Shown: positions 10,701-20,323, counted from the stretch's first letter. The stretch is 29,087 nt of DNA from Tubiluchus corallicola (GCA_030141605.1 JAQGDQ010000517.1:64001-93087), one strand, 5' to 3'. Translations and numbers: made by a program. The notes: generated from the letters alone by a model not told the origin.

Positions 10701-13700
10701 TGAAATGCTCACAAAATACAATGAAACGCTCACCACAAAAAAAAACCTGTCCATCTTTAACCAATAAAAATGGCTGACGGTAAAGAGACCAACAAGCTAC
10801 TTTCATTTTATCATTTTAATGCACGAAGTTTGCTCGCTAGCAATAAATCTTACAAATTAGACGAATTACGACATATAAATAAAAACGTTGACGTCTTAGC
10901 TACTACTGAAATATAGTTAGATTTATCAATAACAAGATCAGCTTCATATCTTAGGTTTCCAGTCATAAGTGCACAAAGACAGAGACAGAAGTAATGGCGG
11001 TATAGCTTTTTGCGCAACAGCTTTCTACATTTAGAGTTTACTTCCTCAATGCCCCTCTGATCTTATCAACGCTATAGTAGCAGATACACATCTGCTACAC
11101 TTCTGAACAAGGTTCGGTAAAAGAGGACCTGTTTATAGATGATCTTTCGCAATGTTATAATTTTTTAACTAAATTCAAAAATAAAATTAAGCATAGCATT
11201 AACAGTGTTTGTGTTTACTGGTGATTTTAATGCAAAAACTTCTGGATTCTAATCCACAAAAGTAGTGGCAGGCTGTTAGACTTAATATACAGACCTGCTT
11301 CCTTGTTGTTATGAATATGGAACGGATGTTTTACATTACATTGTACAATTACTTTATTGTGCACAACAATGTGTTAACAAATTATAACTCCTATTTAAAG
11401 TAAAAGATCAGTGCTGTTAACCAAATGCTGTCAATTGTTCATAAACTAATTAGCTGTTTAGACAATGACATTGAGATTCGCCCTGTGTCCCTAGCTTTTG
11501 ACAAGGCCTGGTATAAAGATTTATTGCATAAATTTTAACAATATGGTGGTCATCTCCTCTTTTGGTTGGCATCACTGTAATCATAGTAATTCTGGGCGTT
11601 AATATAAATTTTCTAAAAATTTTGGTACTCGATTTAAGCACTTTGCTGTTTTAGTACATATTAACAACATTAATGAGAATATTGACTGAGACACACTTAT
11701 ATTCCGGTGATACGTCTTTAGTAGATGCATATAATGATCCCATTAAGAAGCATGTCGTTAGAGCATGGATCGGGCTACAATTTAGGAATATTGCTGTTCA
11801 CACGGGAAAGAAACCCAATGTTTTATCCACTATTATTACACACGCACTTGGGCATACCACCTCACAGTAGATTCGGTCTGAACTATTTTAATAAAGTTAC
11901 TGAGAAAGCCTTCTTGAAATTAAATACCAAGAAAGATAAATGTGCATATTGCGGTAAGAATGAACTAATATTTTAATGAAACATTGAAAATAAAAAGTAC
12001 AATCAATTTTCAAATATTTTTATTATTCACACATAGGTGACTGCGAGATACCAGCCGAAGTCGATTTTGACGTAACGACGTACAAAATTTGAAGTGTCTT
12101 CACCCAATATTTTAAAATGGCTATACTGATTTTGGCTGATTAATTGGCAAAAAACATACAAAATTAGCCCAACTGGTCTGCATTAACACATTAATGTACA
12201 ATATCAATCTACTAATATTAAAAATAACCATCTTACTAAATAAATCATTTATACTTAACCCGTTCATTATACATTTACTGTTCAATCGTCTATTGTAAAA
12301 ACATGTAGCGACCAAATAAGACATGAACAGCCATAAGAAAGGGAATGATCTAACGTTTTGTTGTACATATGCACACAACATCAGTGTGGTAACTTTCTGT
12401 TCCTTTTGTTATTTATTTTTCTTTCTGTAATATCGTAATCAAAAACTTGTCGCGTTTTTGATTACGATATTATGAATGATAACTATAACGAATGAGTTTG
12501 AATCAACTAAACCAATGGGTATCTAATCAGAGCCTTGTGGCATTTATACATACATTTATGCTTTTTTGAAAACATGTACACAAGTCACATTCATGAACTT
12601 TGTAAAGTTCTGTCATTACCAATATAATGCTGTCTAACTCAGATTATTTACACATACAACATGATGTTTCACTTCCGTCCACTTACTCGAGGCTAAAGCC
12701 AATGCTTTATGGCTTACAACAGAATAAACACTCACTGAATTAACTGAAACTTGAAGTTGCGAATAGCTATTAGCTTAGAATGCCATTAATTTTTGCCAAT
12801 CAGAACTTGCTTTAAGAAACATTAAGCACGTTTCAATTGCTTTAGTTCCAACATGGCTTAACACACCCTCAGATATAATAGCAGACTTAGCAAGTTCTAC
12901 AATTTTGTTGCTGTAACGACTATGACATACTTGCCATCACTGAAACTTACTTCTGTCAAATTCGACACTTCTAATGTTACATCTAATGTTCTCATTTTAG
13001 CTTCCGTCAAGGCCTCTAAAACCAACTCTTCATCAACGGCCACGTGATAAAATTTCTTTCCGCCAACATCCCAAAAAGTTTCCCCTCCTATTACTGCCAT
13101 TATCAACTTCCCCCCTGATTTAAGCAGCGTCATCACGTTTCTTATGCATTGCTTATACTCGCCACGTGTTTTTGAGCTGATCGCAATAACAAAGATGGAA
13201 ATGATTGCATCAAAGCTGCCTCGGTGAGAAAGGGTTAGCGGATCAGTTCTATTGGCATCGCATAACAGGATTTCCTTTACGTTGCTTCGCAAACTTTTCA
13301 TACGTGTATGGTATCTTTCTTGGAGTTCACTGAAATTAGAAAAAAAATCTCGCAGCAGATTTTCACCTTAGTTATGCAACTATCTTATGATGTATTGAAC
13401 TGTAACGATAACCATATGTTTTATATATATTTTATATGTTTCAATTTTATACAACAATACATCTGTATAAGCTGGACAATGTTACGAACACATTTTGGTC
13501 AAAAATTTAGATCAAGCATGTTGATGGTAGCTGCTGATAAGTTGTTGTGACATTGTACTGTAACATTAGAAGTGTAACATCGAATGTGGTGTCTAAATTA
13601 CCTTTTGCTTGAAGATTGTATGATGATATCGTAATAGTTGCTCAAGTCAAATGGATACTCCCCTGTTTCTTTCCACTTTTGCAACACTTCAAGGTTAGAC

Positions 13701-15972
13701 TCAGCATAATCTGCCATGACAATCTCAGTAAAATTATCTCCAGCCGCGAGAACGTAAGCTAAATTAGGACCACATCCAAAATCCAACAGCCTGTTGCCTG
13801 GTAGTTCTCCTCCTGTCATTTTCGTAAAGTTGCATTTTAAAAATTGCAATGAATTTTGATAATCAGAAATTATTATAGTTAATGTGAGTATGCTACAATT
13901 TTAAAAACCAAAACTGTCAAAATTTGCAAACAAGATATAGTCTAAATCTGAAATGAGGAATCCACAGAGAAGCTGCTTGAAGTCCAAAACTGACACCATG
14001 AAACTTAAAAAATTACGGTTTTTACATTAAATAAATAAATTATAAAAAGCGAAAAGTAGAAAACTGATGTTCCTTACCTTCATGGAATGTTTGGCGGAAT
14101 TTAACAAAAATATTTTTGCGATGATTTGGTGTGTTCCCGTAGTAATCTTTCATGTAAGCATGATTGTCAAAATTTTCATAACCCGCCATGATGCACTCAC
14201 AACTCGATATTACAACTCAATAACTTTTTACACACATTCTTTCTCAAAGTTTGTTGTCAAGAGGCTTGCTATTAAGTGATCAATAAACATTAAAAATAAC
14301 TACTAAAACATACAACACAGTACTGTTGCTACTATTTGCTAAATACACTTCGTAAATTATGATAGCAAATCAGCTTCGAGAAACAAGACGCTAGGCAAAT
14401 AAAACAGCTGCGGATTTAGGTTGCTGTGGCATGAGGTTAAAATGTTGCGCCTGGTGAGTCAGCAGTCTGAACAAATGGTTAGCAAAAAGAAACTTATACC
14501 AAAGAATTGCTACCAGTGCAGCAACAACAACTGGATCAGCCCCAACAATAACTGATCAAATGCACTTTAATACAGGAGGCACACTAATGCAATAGTGCCT
14601 GCTATAACTTGTCTAAGATAAATTTTTGTTCGTCTGCGGGCTCGTTAAGTGCTTTTCTATTATAAAAAGTTTCGGTGTCGCACACAGACTTCTACTAAAC
14701 GTGTTTAATTTTCTGCCTCAGACAAACTTCTCGAGTTCAAGTTGAGGAAGCAAAACTTTGTTTCAGACACAGCGAGATCAGACCAATAAAAAGCAATCGC
14801 TTTGGTCACGTGCCATGTAATAGCTGTTTTTTGAAGTTACTTAAGACACAGTTACAAAATCCATCGTGTGCAAGGAAATTTTGTCTGTGACAAAGTAGAC
14901 AAAGTATATAACGCTGTTTATCGAGCCCGCTGACAAGTAAAAATCTGATTCAGACAAGTTGTTGCACACGGACTTTTGCTAAACGTGCCGTCTCCGTATA
15001 AAATTTTTTGTTAGACAAAAGCACAACAAACCAATAATAACCAACGTTTAAGCATGTGTTGTGTAACTGAGGTTATCTATGACACACAGTTTGCTTCATA
15101 CAAAAGTTACTGTGTGTGACTGCTATTCAACTTTGAATGCCATTCAAGTTTTATGATATTAAGTTGGGCCTCTCTGTAGATTATATGTAACCTATATAGT
15201 TTAAATGTTTTCTTAGATTGGACTAATGTGTGTTAATAATGAATTATGTATATACCTTGAAGACTAGTAGTTGATTGCTTACAATAATTAACTACTGAAA
15301 TTGCCCGACAGCTGGTGCAGTCATTCTTGGAGCTTGCAAATGCACCACTGCCTGAATGTGACACAGTTTGCTTCATACAAAAGTTACTGTGTGTGACTGC
15401 TATTCAACTTTGAATGCCATTCAAGTTTTATGATATTAAGTTGGGCCTCTCTGTAGATTATATGTAGCCTATGTAGTTTAAATGTTTTCTTAGATTGGAC
15501 TAATGTGTGTTAATAATAAATTATGTATATACTTTGAAGACTAGTAGTTGATTGCTTACAATAATTAACTAGTGAAATTGCCCGACAGGTGACGCAGTCA
15601 TTCTTCGACCTTGCAAATGTACCACTGCCTGAATATGATACAAATTTTGTTTAGAATAAATAGCATAATGTTGGAACAGATGTTCTCCTAGAGCTATAAG
15701 CGAACCTAAAATATTGCAGTGTTTTGTATGCATCAAAGACATTATAGTGCATCAGGAACATCAATCTTTAACTCGGGGAGATGAGTTACTAACTCGACAA
15801 CATGAGTTAGTAACTTGGGGAAATGACTAGTAACTTGGGGGAACGAGATACCAACTCAGTAGAATGAATTAGTAACTTGTGGGAACTGGGAATGAGTTAC
15901 TAACTCAGGAGCAGGAGTTATTGTCTCATGTTTTATTGTTGATATTCCGTCTTAAAATAAACTATTACTTAC

Positions 15973-16026
<54 letters not shown>

Positions 16027-17236
16027 CACTCACTCACTCACTCACTCACTCACTCACTCACTCACTTACTTACTTGCTAACTTGTGGAATGACTTATTAA
16101 TTTAGAGGAACGCGTTAGTAACTCGGAGGGGGGAGGAGATGAGTTGGTAACTCAGGAGAACGACTAAAAAACGTACGAACAAGTGAACAAATAAAAATCA
16201 ACTTCACCATTTGGCTTGCCGGAAAGTTCAGCTTGTGCTGTTTGTAATTCACGCTCTAGCTGTGCAATGCGCAGTTTCAGGTTAGTATTTTCGTCAACGA
16301 TTTCCCAAAAGTCTTTGCAACCGCATTTTTCATCCTAAGAAAAATAATTTTTTGCATCATTCCTACTAACGTATTGTATAAACGACTTCTTTACTAGTTA
16401 GAGAATTTTCAACTGTTAGCGTTGCACACTTACAGTTCCAATGAAAAGGTAAAAATGCCACTGTGAAATATATTACTGTGGTATAAAAGAAAAGGTTTCA
16501 GTGCCTTGAGCTCCTTCGCTTTCACCACAGTGATTCTTATTCTTATAAACTGTCAAAGAAATAAAGATTGATATACGCGAAAACAAACTCCTTTGTATAT
16601 TTTGGCAAGAGATTTAACTATAGGTGTCCAATAGGTAAATTTCACACCATTTTCATTCATTTGAGAGGCCCGCAGAATAAACAAGCTCAAATTTAAACGC
16701 TGTCTTCCGAGCGTTAATTACGGTTAATAGCCTGTTAATTCCTCTTTTGTTACCTTTTTCACTAGTGTAAAGCTACTTTACGTGCAAGAGAAACCAATAT
16801 AAAAATGATTTTGGTAAAAATCTTAGTTTTATACAACGTGTGATACAGTGATAGTACTAAGTTTCAATTATGCAGGATGACTGCTGTTAACGCAAATTTC
16901 AAAACGTCTACGTGCTACCACCTGGTGGACTCCAAGTTAAATATTTTTAATAATATAAGGTTCTGAAAACTCGTGTTTACCATAATATTACGATTCGAAA
17001 TCAACGTTGAACTATTTCCCAGGGTAATAGTAGTCTGCCTAAATATTATAATGAGCCAGAATACAGTAATGGATTGTTTTAATGGCTTCTTACGGGTATA
17101 GGTCATTTTGCCTTAGAGCCGGTATTAAGTAACAAAATAGTAGTGTGATCACACCCATGTCCCTTTATATGGTAGTGTATTAGTAACTAATCAAATCGCA
17201 TGTTACTGTTCAATTCATTTTTCCAATGCAAAGCTG

Positions 17237-17267
<31 letters not shown>

Positions 17268-19551
17268 CTTTGCATTGGAATATATATATATATATTATGT
17301 ATAAAGGTATAAGTAAGTAAACACGGTAAGTAAGTTTGTTATTGTTCATTTCAACCAGTAAATGCACTTTTTTAAATACTGGATAGTGTCAACGCTATAC
17401 CTAGCTTGATTATTATGTCTAGTAATGTTAGATTTGATTTTTATATGCATTTGTTTATTGCACTTAGTTTGCAGTGCTGTCACATGCACTTAGAAGATCA
17501 AGTTTATTTTTTTGCTTGGATGAGTATTATACGGGCAAGCAAAATATATTTTGAAAGTTAGTAGTACATGCAAACTACGTTTATAGGGAAGCGTTATCAA
17601 ACAAATTGTGTACGATGTTCTACTGACCTCGTTATTTTTCTTAAATTAAATAGAATTTTCACGTACTCCAAGGTCGTAGGAATGACTCGCGCTCACTTTT
17701 ATTCGTTTTGGTCGCCGTGTGGGTGTCTCGGAGCTGCTCGGAGATTAAAGTTTTTTAACTTTGATTAGTGCGAGCATCTCCGCTGCCAAAGCGGCGGCGA
17801 TGTTTGACCGGCTGCTTGGATGAGCGTTTTAACGACCCTGGACCCACCAGTCCCTGAAAACTTCCTAGATTTTTTAGTTGTAATTCTCACCGTAAACAGA
17901 TCAATAAATCATAACTCAGTATTGGATGTAGTAAGGAAGTTTAAATTTTCACTGCTAATTTATATAACTTTTCTTTTTATACTTGCCGGGGATATAGAGC
18001 TCAATCCAGGCCCCTTAAATGGAATTTTATGCATGTCAATACCCAGAGTTTACTTTCTCATAATTTACATACCAAACTAGATGAATTGGCAAATTTTTCC
18101 AATGAGTTAACACTCGATATAATTGCACTGAGCGAGACGTGGCTGAAACCAAATGTTAAAAATTTAGATATTATAATTGATGATGAATTTGATGAGCCAT
18201 ATCGATGTGATCGTCCAACACCTGTTGCAAATCGTGGTGGTGGAGTTACAGTTTATGTTAGTAGTCAACTTAATAAACTTAATAGAAAGTGATGTAATAG
18301 ATGTATTACAAATTTTTCTCAGTTAAAAGGTGACCTTTTTATTAGAAACTTAATTGACGACCCCAAATGTAGCTGCAGTGATTTTATAGAAAGTTCTTAC
18401 CATTATTTTTCATAATGCGTAAAATATGATAGAGTTAGAACGGCATTATTAGACGATATTCGAAAAATTCAAAACCGATCACCCATCTTGCTGTATTATC
18501 CACAGTTTATTACAGCAGTTTATTAAATCAACCTTTCGCTTTACAGTACAGTAGAATTTACAATAGAATCAGCCAACTTATTACTTTGTAAATGTATTTT
18601 TATTATTACTGTTGTTGTTAAAATATTGTGTTTATGCTGTTCATGTATGTAAGTTTAATCACCACCTGCTGATTGTAATTGAATCGAATGTTTTTTCCAG
18701 CGGAGTGCGATATTAGTCCATTATTTTTTTATTAACACTTTGCACTCAGCACTTGTACCGTGGAGATACCTGTATCAGACGCAGTCTGTTTTGTAAATCC
18801 ACTATAAATAAATAAAGTTTAAACTAAAAATTTGTGTATATAAGTAATATTAAACAGCCAACATAAGTTCAACTGTTCATTTCTTACTATTTTCTGTTCT
18901 TGAAAGTACTAAAAACGTGCAAAATGGACAGATTAAGCAAACAAATAAAGTGCGAGCAATTTAACAGAACAGTTATGTAAACCGTTCCAGTTTAAACAAG
19001 CTATGCGGAATAGCTGCGTAAACTGCTTCAGGTCTTCAATGTGAGAAGATTAAATAGCTGTGTTTAATGACTATAAATTATGAAATGAAACTAAACTATG
19101 AGGCTTCGCTAAACAAAATATAAGTAACATGAACAAGCTGAGTTAAGTAAACAGTAAACAGAATCAGTGTGATACAGAATGAGTAAAAATAAAATCTTAG
19201 TGTGAGCAAACTGAACAATAGCAAAAAAAAACAATCTGCATTAGTGCCCTACTCAAGTTTAACTGAAGTAAAGCTAGCTGAGAAAGTTAATTAAACCAGC
19301 AGGTGAGTATTAAAATTGTAAATTCAATTTAGCGTGAGCTGGCCAAACAAATTGTTAAACAAACATCGATGCAGCAACAATATAAACAGAAAAAAATACT
19401 GAAAAAATACCTGGACGTGATGCAAAACAATCTCGCTTTTACATACGCACTGGCTATTATCAGACACAGCTTCTAACGTTGCCGCTGCTGTAGGCGGCAC
19501 GTTAAAGTATACATGAAGCAAAAGCAGAAAAGCTGTCTCTAGCTTCACCAT
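7723..19551 (-). CDS. Secreted coiled-coil protein with an unrecognised C-terminal domain (7 exons, 281 aa)
   Basis: I assembled this gene from splice sites and phase. Exons: 19551-19411, 16334-16208, 9109-9017, 8886-8772, 8436-8324, 8112-7873 and 7739-7723. All six introns are GT-AG, every junction keeps frame, and the coding total is 846 nt ending in TGA. Residues 1-23 form a signal peptide (basic start, LLLLHVYF core). CxC pairs follow (CVC at 35-37, CGC at 51-53). Residues about 56-84 (NTNLKLRIAQLERELQTAQA) look like a short coiled coil. Exons 3-7 encode a domain of about 190 residues with WKAFWWYKP, DVLG, CFGRLPPP, AHAAWLAFHDH, LLLDDDNCDC and GHGMCG, plus several Cys that may form disulfides. 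I do not recognise the domain; a secreted, possibly oligomeric extracellular protein is inference. Intron 2 is about 7.1 kb and contains a methyltransferase gene. Exons 3-6 are very secure. The join of exons 1 and 2 to them rests on phase match and consistent architecture. Confidence 0.72.
8475..8625. repeat. Degenerate GAT/GAC trinucleotide tract in an intron
   Basis: Runs of GATGATGATGA interspersed with GACAAC, GCTGCTGCTG and GATGGTGGTG form a degenerate simple repeat in the intron between exons 4 and 5 of the secreted coiled-coil gene. Open frames across it are compositional. Confidence 0.75.
9519..9830. repeat. Fold-back array of GAGTTAnTAACTC palindromes (left array)
   Basis: About fourteen degenerate units of a 13-bp palindrome (GAGTTACTAACTC type) are separated by 6-8 bp spacers. 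In the left half the spacer reads GGGGAAT; after about 9655 it reads ATTCTCC or CCTG, so the array is itself an inverted repeat that can fold back. The left edge reads CGTACGAATTTTTAGTC at 9519-9535. The array lies in intron 2 of the secreted coiled-coil gene, about 410 bp from exon 3. Confidence 0.75.
10120..10285. repeat. Degenerate direct repeat, about 113 bp apart
   Basis: CGTTTCAGTAAAATCAAAAC near 10121 and CGTTTTGGTGAAATCACAAC near 10234 are each followed by TTGTC and a TGACCC word. This is an old imperfect duplication. The second copy ends in a small palindrome, ACCCGTGACTCGTGGGT. Confidence 0.4.
10770..11975 (+). mobile_element. Decayed non-LTR retrotransposon (LINE) remnant
   Basis: Pieces of a LINE ORF2 can be read in shifting frames. 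The apurinic endonuclease start is FYHFNARSLLASNKSYKLDE at about 10805 and NVDVLATTE at about 10888, where the catalytic SETWL-type motif has decayed to TTEI followed by a stop. Reverse-transcriptase remnants are VSLAFDKAWYKDLLHKF near 11480, where families normally have LDFSKAFDKVWH, and LYSGDTSLV near 11700, where the catalytic motif FADDTSL has become SGDTSL. The last part, LNYFNKVTEKAFLKLNTKK, matches the segment after the RT core. There are many frameshifts and stops, so it is non-functional. It lies inside intron 2 on the strand opposite to the host gene. The clade looks CR1/L2/jockey-like, but this is not resolved. Confidence 0.75.
12412..12417 (-). terminator. Candidate poly(A) signal of the N-methyltransferase gene
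   Basis: TTTATT on the plus strand reads AATAAA on the minus strand, about 480 nt after the methyltransferase stop codon. A perfect hairpin ends 11 nt before it in transcript order. Use of this site is inferred. Confidence 0.4.
12429..12471 (-). repeat. Perfect 18-bp hairpin with a 7-nt loop
   Basis: Arm AATATCGTAATCAAAAAC (12429-12446), loop TTGTCGC (12447-12453), arm GTTTTTGATTACGATATT (12454-12471). All 18 pairs match. On the minus strand it falls within the likely 3' UTR of the methyltransferase, just ahead of an AATAAA. Confidence 0.9.
12897..14189 (-). CDS. NNMT/PNMT/INMT-family small-molecule N-methyltransferase (3 exons, 251 aa)
   Basis: This is a soluble class I methyltransferase that would move a methyl group from S-adenosylmethionine to a small amine (nicotinamide, tryptamine or phenylethanolamine type); the substrate cannot be read from sequence. 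Exons: 14189-14078, 13812-13602 and 13329-12897. Junctions are AAG|GTAAGG to GACAG|GA, and AAAAG|GTAATT to TTTCAG|TG; coding total 756 nt. The start MAGYENFDNHAYMKDYYG matches the family's N-terminal YLxxYY segment. Motif I is LLDFGCGPN (SAM-binding), and the acidic strand-2 end is IVMADYAESNLEVLQKW. Motif IV lies in the FDAIISIFV region and motif post-II in LLKSGGKLIMAVIGG. The length is slightly below the usual 260-290. Both introns are about 265-272 bp. The whole gene lies inside an intron of the secreted coiled-coil gene, on the same strand. The reading frame looks intact. Confidence 0.87.
14632..14934. mobile_element. Possible MITE-like segment with short terminal inverted repeats
   Basis: GTCTGCGGGCTCGTTAA at 14632-14648 faces TTATCGAGCCCGCTGAC at 14918-14934. 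As inverted repeats they match at 15 of 17 positions, including a perfect 9-bp GC-rich core. The interior has no coding potential. No target-site duplication was established, and the segment also shares words with the sequence just downstream, so it may instead be part of an old tandem duplication. Confidence 0.35.
15081..15634. repeat. Tandem duplication, two copies of a 277-bp unit
   Basis: Copy A (15081-15357) and copy B (15358-15634) are nearly identical, sharing for example CAGTTTGCTTCATACAAAAG, GGGCCTCTCTGTAGATTATA and GACTAGTAGTTGATTGCTTA. They differ by a handful of substitutions. High identity implies a recent duplication. No ORF or transposon ends were seen. It lies in intron 2 upstream of the methyltransferase gene. 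Confidence 0.93.
15770..16177. repeat. GAGTTAnTAACTC palindrome array (right array)
   Basis: A dozen or so degenerate GAGTTACTAACTC-type units are separated by GGGGAAC/GGGGAAT spacers, all in one orientation. The array is interrupted by a TTAC/TCAC tetranucleotide microsatellite. The right edge is CGACTAAAAAACGTACG at 16161-16177, the inverse of the left edge of the 9519-9830 array. The edge lies only about 30 bp from the donor of exon 2 of the secreted coiled-coil gene. Confidence 0.75.
15964..16076. repeat. Tetranucleotide microsatellite (CTTA)n-(CTCA)n-(CTTA)n
   Basis: Around 14 CTTA units switch to around 10 CTCA units and back to CTTA. It sits within the right palindrome array, whose unit contains the same TTACT word, so the microsatellite may have grown out of an array unit. 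Confidence 0.95.
16335..17690. other. Intron 1 of the secreted coiled-coil gene, left part, no gene seen
   Basis: AT-rich sequence between exon 2 and the inserted LINE copy. The short minus-strand frame at 16915-17106 shows no domain or splice context. The only clear structure is the AT-cored palindrome near 17221-17280. Confidence 0.45.
17221..17280. repeat. AT-cored perfect palindrome (17-bp arms)
   Basis: TTCCAATGCAAAGCTGT (17221-17237) and its exact reverse complement (17264-17280) flank a 26-nt alternating TA core; another TA run follows. Such a sequence can extrude as a cruciform. Confidence 0.93.
17690..18830 (+). mobile_element. Internally deleted CR1/L2-like LINE carrying a 2A-like peptide
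   Basis: A GC-richer 5' leader (about 17690-17819) precedes an ATG at 17820. The frame reaches a hydrophobic stretch (FSLLIYITFLFILAG) and then DIELNPGP, the 2A consensus D(V/I)ExNPGP, encoded at 17991-18014; such 2A sequences make ribosomes skip the Gly-Pro bond. After a frameshift near 18015-18028 the endonuclease resumes: MHVNTQSLLSHN, LDIIALSETWL and RGGGVTVYVSS, with a stop at 18290-18292. From 18293 the frame jumps to the family's C-terminal zinc-knuckle-like end (CNRC, DLFIRNLIDDPKCSC, then a stop in place of the conserved HC). The reverse transcriptase is missing. The tail ends in AAATAAATAAAG near 18800-18825. It lies inside intron 1 of the secreted coiled-coil gene, opposite strand. 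This copy is dead. The exact element ends are uncertain. Confidence 0.8.
17820..18292 (+). pseudogene. LINE ORF2 N-terminus: 2A-like leader plus truncated AP endonuclease
   Basis: The 64 residues ahead of the predicted 2A break end in a membrane-like hydrophobic segment joined directly to GDIELNPG|P. In echinoderm and other marine-invertebrate elements such leaders have been described as both signal sequence and 2A (from memory of published work). The endonuclease lies one frame over (18029-18289), so one small indel separates it from the leader. Catalytic Glu is kept in SETWL; the Asp/His half of the endonuclease is deleted. Confidence 0.8.
18831..19410. other. Intron 1 of the secreted coiled-coil gene, right part
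   Basis: AT-rich, with many AAACA/GTAAAC words and no coding frame on either strand. It runs up to the donor CCAG|GTATTTT of exon 1. Confidence 0.4.
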
Positions 19552-20320
19552 ATTTACAGGTAACGGAGCCTACCAAATTGAAAAACATATAGAAGTTATA
19601 AGAAAATTATATACCATAGACAAAGTGTGATGCTTTATTTTGTCATCTAGGCCATTATAATGAAATAAATATAGATATAGATATATAAATTAAATAAAAC
19701 ATATTATTCTTGTTGTCATAATCTCTACAATAATATATCACATATTTGTTATATTCGGGATATATGCCCTTAATTGTGAATTCTGAGTTTGTATTTTTAG
19801 TGGATAGATGGCGCTAGCAGCGCTAGAGTGGTAAACAATAATCAACAGATAGCGAATACACATGTGAACAGTTTTTTTTAAAAATGCAAGTAATGACTAC
19901 AGTATTTACAAAATCCATTGCTCTATCATCTTTGTATTTTACGTTTTAAATAAAAACGAAGTTAAAACAAATACCACCGCGCGAAATCAGCATAATTTTA
20001 TTGTGAAGACATCACCGCGATATCAGGAAATTAGTGCTACCATTACACATGAACATTGTGCAAACAAATCTTTTGTACCTAAACGAGTAAATTACTTGTG
20101 ATGTGCGATCACTGTTCCTGCCGCTTTTCTAGTATTTATAATTTGTAAAGCGTCGTTCCCACTTTCACTACCCGTCAACAATACCAGAACAACAGATTGC
20201 AATACTAGCATTATAGGTTTATCCCAGTCACTTCATTTGATGACATTTCATGTAGATTAAACGTCGTTTTACCGAGCTTAAATTGCATAGAACGTGTGCA
20301 TGACAAGTAATTTTCATTTT
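19552..20320. other. Upstream flank of the secreted coiled-coil gene
   Basis: This would hold the 5' UTR and promoter of the minus-strand gene. A possible 5'-UTR or trans-splice acceptor (TTTCAATTTGGTAG) lies about 25 bp upstream of the ATG. A small GC patch, GATGGCGCTAGCAGCGCTAG near 19806, contains an AGCGCT palindrome. No TATA box in a convincing position was found. Confidence 0.3.
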
Positions 20321-20323
20321 AAC

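Noticed and set aside
13813-13870. Extension of methyltransferase exon 2 upstream (frame SLQFLKCNFTK) with a non-canonical GT-TG intron
   Set aside because: The canonical AG at GACAG|GAGGAG is in phase with exon 1, and the resulting protein length between YYG and LLDFGCGP fits the family. No unusual splice site is needed.
15879-16100. 73-codon plus-strand frame
   Set aside because: It runs through the CTTA/CTCA microsatellite and reads only as Leu-Thr-Tyr or Thr-His-Ser repeats.
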